From Microcaldota archaeon (lineage in GTDB: Archaea; Micrarchaeota; Micrarchaeia; Anstonellales; Bilamarchaeaceae): a DNA stretch of 5,826 bases. The DNA is taken from positions 1-5,826 of the forward strand of contig JAKANX010000070.1 in NCBI GenBank assembly GCA_021823425.1, written 5' to 3'. The notes beneath the pieces are model-generated. The model was not told the DNA's origin. It did not search any database and saw only the letters and a program-made list of their open reading frames with translations. A program made the translations under genes and the position numbers. This document shows, in pieces, positions 5,095-5,826 of the stretch. How positions within the stretch are numbered: position 1 is the first letter of the stretch; every line of letters starts with the position of its first letter.

Positions 5095-5826
5095 ATGCTC
5101 AAGGCGGTGGTATTGGACATAGACGGGGTTGTGCTGCTCGGGAAGAAGCAGATAGCGGGCGCCGCGGGAGCGATTGCAGAATTGAGGAGGATGGGCTACA
5201 AGATAATTTTCCTGTCCAACAACTCGAGCAGGAGCCGCGAAAGCCTTGTGCAGAAGCTGCGCGAGGCGGGAGTGGATGCGGAAGTGGAGGAATCATTTCC
5301 GGCGTCCTACGGGACCGCAGAATACGTTTCAGAAAAATACCCGGGCGCGAAGGTTTTCGCAATCAGCGGGGGCGGGATGCAGGAGGAGCTCGGGAAAAGG
5401 GGGCTCACGGTGGTTGCAGGGGACGACGCGGACGTGGTCGCTGTCGGTTATGACACCGGAATAAATTACGAAAAGCTCACAATCGCTTTCAGGGCGCTCA
5501 TGCGCGGCGCCGCATTCATAGCGTCCAACGAGGACAAGAGCTATCCGGTGGAGGACGGGCTCAAGCCCGGAGCCGGCGCGATGGTCGGGGCGCTGAGATT
5601 CTGCACAGGGAAAAAACCCAAGGTGGTGGGAAAGCCCGAGACTTACATGCTCAATATAATAATGAGGGAGCGCGGATGGAAAAAGGAGGAGATGCTGATT
5701 GTGGGCGACAGGTTCGACATGGACATTTCAATGGCAAAAAAGGCGGGAATGAAATGCGTGCTCGTGCTGACCGGGGTTTCGGGCGAAAAGGACGTGGAAA
5801 GGAACGGCGCGCTAAGGCCGGACATG
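5095..5826 (+). CDS. HAD-superfamily phosphatase, subfamily IIA (NagD-like), 3' end missing
   Basis: 244 codons are open to the window edge, with no stop; the family usually runs about 255-270 residues, so only the C-terminal end is lost. All four HAD motifs are present: motif I DIDGVV with nucleophile Asp8 and acid/base Asp10; motif II FLSNNSS with Ser41; motif III VVGKPE with Lys180; motif IV VGDRFDMDI with Asp205 and Asp210 for magnesium. A C2-type cap lies between motifs II and III, as in NagD, p-nitrophenylphosphatases and phosphoglycolate phosphatases. SNED and the D-G-x-x-P-G-x-G-x-x-V segment in the cap region are typical. The substrate is not predictable; a small phosphate ester is expected. 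ATG 5095 is 5 bp after the acylphosphatase stop, and GTGAT (5086-5090), overlapping that stop, gives a Shine-Dalgarno-like match, pointing to translational coupling. Confidence 0.94.
   Translation, partial: MLKAVVLDIDGVVLLGKKQIAGAAGAIAELRRMGYKIIFLSNNSSRSRESLVQKLREAGVDAEVEESFPASYGTAEYVSEKYPGAKVFAISGGGMQEELGKRGLTVVAGDDADVVAVGYDTGINYEKLTIAFRALMRGAAFIASNEDKSYPVEDGLKPGAGAMVGALRFCTGKKPKVVGKPETYMLNIIMRERGWKKEEMLIVGDRFDMDISMAKKAGMKCVLVLTGVSGEKDVERNGALRPDM

Noticed and set aside
5091..5453. Plus-strand 120-codon frame beginning at TTG 5091
   Set aside because: It is an out-of-frame reading of the HAD gene, rich in Gly/Arg as expected from GC-rich DNA, while the HAD frame carries all four catalytic motifs.
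1..5826. CRISPR array, insertion sequence or integrase
   Set aside because: No direct repeats with unique spacers, transposase or integrase motifs, or paired terminal repeats with target duplications are visible.

Overview
The window looks like a fragment of an archaeal genome. Most genes sit behind a TATA-like box centred about 26-28 nt from the start codon with little or no leader, which fits archaeal leaderless transcription. Arg is often AGG and Ile often ATA. The protein set (membrane-tethered winged-helix regulator, HEAT-repeat proteins, COG4315-type lipoprotein, small acylphosphatase, NagD-like HAD phosphatase) also fits an archaeon. The lineage cannot be fixed from sequence alone; a DPANN-like or euryarchaeal source is a guess.

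Layout. Positions 1-762 (+) hold the 3' part of a membrane-anchored wHTH regulator. It converges on, and overlaps by 11 bp, a block of four minus-strand genes: a HEAT-repeat protein (752-1558), a small nitroreductase (1613-2128), a two-domain secreted lipoprotein (2156-3112) and a second HEAT-repeat protein (3157-3987). A short divergent promoter region (3988-4047) leads into a GNAT acetyltransferase (4048-4575, +). A 232-bp non-coding gap (4576-4807) follows, the longest in the window and rich in perfect palindromes. After it come an acylphosphatase (4808-5089, +) and, 5 bp later, a HAD-IIA phosphatase (from 5095, +) that runs off the right edge.

How the genes relate. The minus-strand block is co-oriented with gaps of 27-54 bp, but three of its genes have their own promoter-like element, so it may be a cluster of short transcripts rather than one operon. 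The acylphosphatase and HAD phosphatase look like a true operon, with one leaderless promoter, a 5-bp gap and translational coupling; both enzymes hydrolyse phosphate bonds.

I found no clear new multi-gene system. The most noteworthy signals are two back-to-back perfect hairpins that share TTGTC/GACAA ends but differ inside (4701-4748), just upstream of the acylphosphatase promoter; a perfect 10-bp inverted repeat over the promoter of one HEAT gene, with a related motif at the other; and a sequon-packed 12-bp tandem repeat forming the linker of the two-domain lipoprotein.
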